A DNA stretch of 5,155 bases. Origin: an uncultured Acidimicrobiales bacterium (GTDB lineage Bacteria; Actinomycetota; Acidimicrobiia; Acidimicrobiales; SZUA-35). A program made the position numbers and the translations under genes. Positions 4,491-5,155 of the stretch are shown piece by piece. Positions within the stretch are counted from its first letter, which is position 1; every line of letters starts with the position of its first letter. The stretch is from contig CALJAE010000027.1 in assembly GCA_938028175.1 (NCBI GenBank), positions 1 to 5,155 on the forward strand. The letters run 5' to 3'. A model generated the notes under the pieces. It had not been told where the DNA came from, made no database searches, and saw nothing but the letters and a program-made list of their open reading frames with translations.

Positions 4491-5155
4491 CTAGAAACTG
4501 GTTTCTTGGTAGTTGACTGGTGAGTCAGAGTTAGGCAAGAACAGTTCTGGTTCGCTGCCGTCGAGTGTTAGTGACCAGGTATCGAACTCTGGTTGCACTG
4601 TAGTCTCGTCTGCTTCAAAGCCTTCAGGGTGAATGGCGTAACCGATTGTGTTGTCGTCTAACCATTCGATTTGGTCATCAACTGGTCTGGTTTCGTTCAA
4701 GAAAGTCTCTTCGCCAGTTTCGATGTCGTAAGAAACAAGCATAAATTCTTCGTCAACTAGTTTCTTGTAGACGAGGGTGTTGCCATCTGTCGATAGCGAA
4801 GGACAAGATCCGACAAGGTCAAGAGCCTCAATTGTTTTGTCGTCAAAGTTGCCCTTGATAATGCGAGTCTCTTCGCCATTGCCCCAAGTCGCATAGAATT
4901 CACCAGCTCGACCCCAAGTGACACCCCAGAAGTTCGAGTTAATATCGTCAAAGTACTCGGCGTCTTCTTCTGAGTGATCAAAATCTAAAAGTGTAAATCG
5001 TTCCTCAGGTTTGGAAGTCTCGAACAACTCTGCGATGGTGACAAAGCCGCTCACATCTTGATAGCCAGAACCTTCTGCGAAAACTGTGTACGAAGCGAAC
5101 GAACCATCACGGGACACTCGAGCTCTTGAAGGTAGGCGAGTTCCCCAAGTCAGAA
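4491..5155 (-). CDS. TolB-like beta-propeller protein, C-terminal part (N-terminus beyond window)
   Basis: The minus-strand frame is open from the right edge to TAG 4491-4493, giving the last 220 or so residues. The GTG at 5115-5117 is internal: the same frame continues upstream as LTWGTRLPSRAR without a stop. The visible part shows repeated WD40-like (PD40/TolB-type) blades: RVSRDGSFASYTVF, then NFWGVTWGRAGEFYATWGNG, then CPSLSTDGNTLVYKKL with SYDIETGEETFLNE, then DDQIEWLDDNTIGYAI with DTWSLTLDGSEPELFL. The S-x-DG-x-x-(hydrophobic) turns are typical of this fold. From memory, actinobacteria have exported or membrane-anchored proteins of this type with the order GFxT, NFWGVT, CPSLSPDG and VDDQVEWLDD, annotated as TolB-like; their exact role is not known and a true Tol-Pal function should not be assumed. 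The strongly acidic composition fits an extracytoplasmic domain. Any signal peptide lies outside the window. The fold call is sure; the function is not. Confidence 0.85.
   Translation of the reverse strand, partial: LTWGTRLPSRARVSRDGSFASYTVFAEGSGYQDVSGFVTIAELFETSKPEERFTLLDFDHSEEDAEYFDDINSNFWGVTWGRAGEFYATWGNGEETRIIKGNFDDKTIEALDLVGSCPSLSTDGNTLVYKKLVDEEFMLVSYDIETGEETFLNETRPVDDQIEWLDDNTIGYAIHPEGFEADETTVQPEFDTWSLTLDGSEPELFLPNSDSPVNYQETSF

Larger units (their letters stand above)
4402..4492 (+). repeat. Downstream direct-repeat block flanking the membrane-protein gene
   Basis: This block repeats the sequence found upstream at 3615-3677 in the same orientation: 25 bp identical (4402-4426) and 40 bp identical (4448-4487), with 21 extra bases between them. 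The last bases of the extended match reach into the stop codon of the TolB-like gene (TAG at 4491-4493 on the minus strand). It fills nearly all of the 98-nt gap between two converging genes and could serve as a two-way transcript end. Confidence 0.9.

Noticed and set aside
5115..5117. GTG as the start of the TolB-like protein
   Set aside because: The frame continues without a stop to the right edge and the residues upstream join the blade pattern, so the gene is cut by the window rather than starting here.

Overview
The window suggests a mid-GC bacterium, most likely an actinomycete-type lineage (Actinomycetota). The clues are a tRNA-dihydrouridine synthase and a TolB-like beta-propeller protein that both read like actinobacterial versions, and two promoters whose TAGNAT boxes lie 8 nt upstream of an ATG, as in leaderless actinobacterial genes. 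This is from memory of protein families, not from a search, and the genus cannot be named.

Layout. 1-521 (minus) is the N-terminal 173 codons of a DusB-type tRNA-dihydrouridine synthase, cut by the left edge. 552-1025 and 1057-2040 (both minus) encode two unrecognised acidic, mostly helical, probably cytosolic proteins of 157 and 327 residues. The 327-residue gene has a promoter and ribosome binding site, and the gaps along the row are only 31 and 30 nt, so the three minus-strand genes may be co-transcribed. A 157-nt divergent promoter region (2041-2197) separates them from a plus-strand DNA methyltransferase of the N4-cytosine signature type (2198-3544), which carries an unusual C-terminal extension of about 125 residues. 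Next come an intergenic region packed with short repeats (3545-3780), an unrecognised protein with one N-terminal membrane segment (3781-4392), a second repeat block (4393-4490), and the 3' part of a minus-strand TolB-like gene cut by the right edge (4491-5155).

How the parts may work together. Dus modifies tRNA and is housekeeping. The methyltransferase with its divergent pair of unknown genes is the only candidate for a defence or epigenetic module. No nuclease, helicase or ATPase motif is visible in the partners, so a restriction-modification system is a hypothesis, not a call. The clearest non-coding signal is a 27-bp hairpin family with a constant CTTGA loop and compensated stem changes (three complete copies plus two partial arms). 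Two larger direct-repeat blocks containing these hairpins bracket the membrane-protein gene, making it look like a cassette. No CRISPR array, tRNA, rRNA, transposase or integrase is visible.
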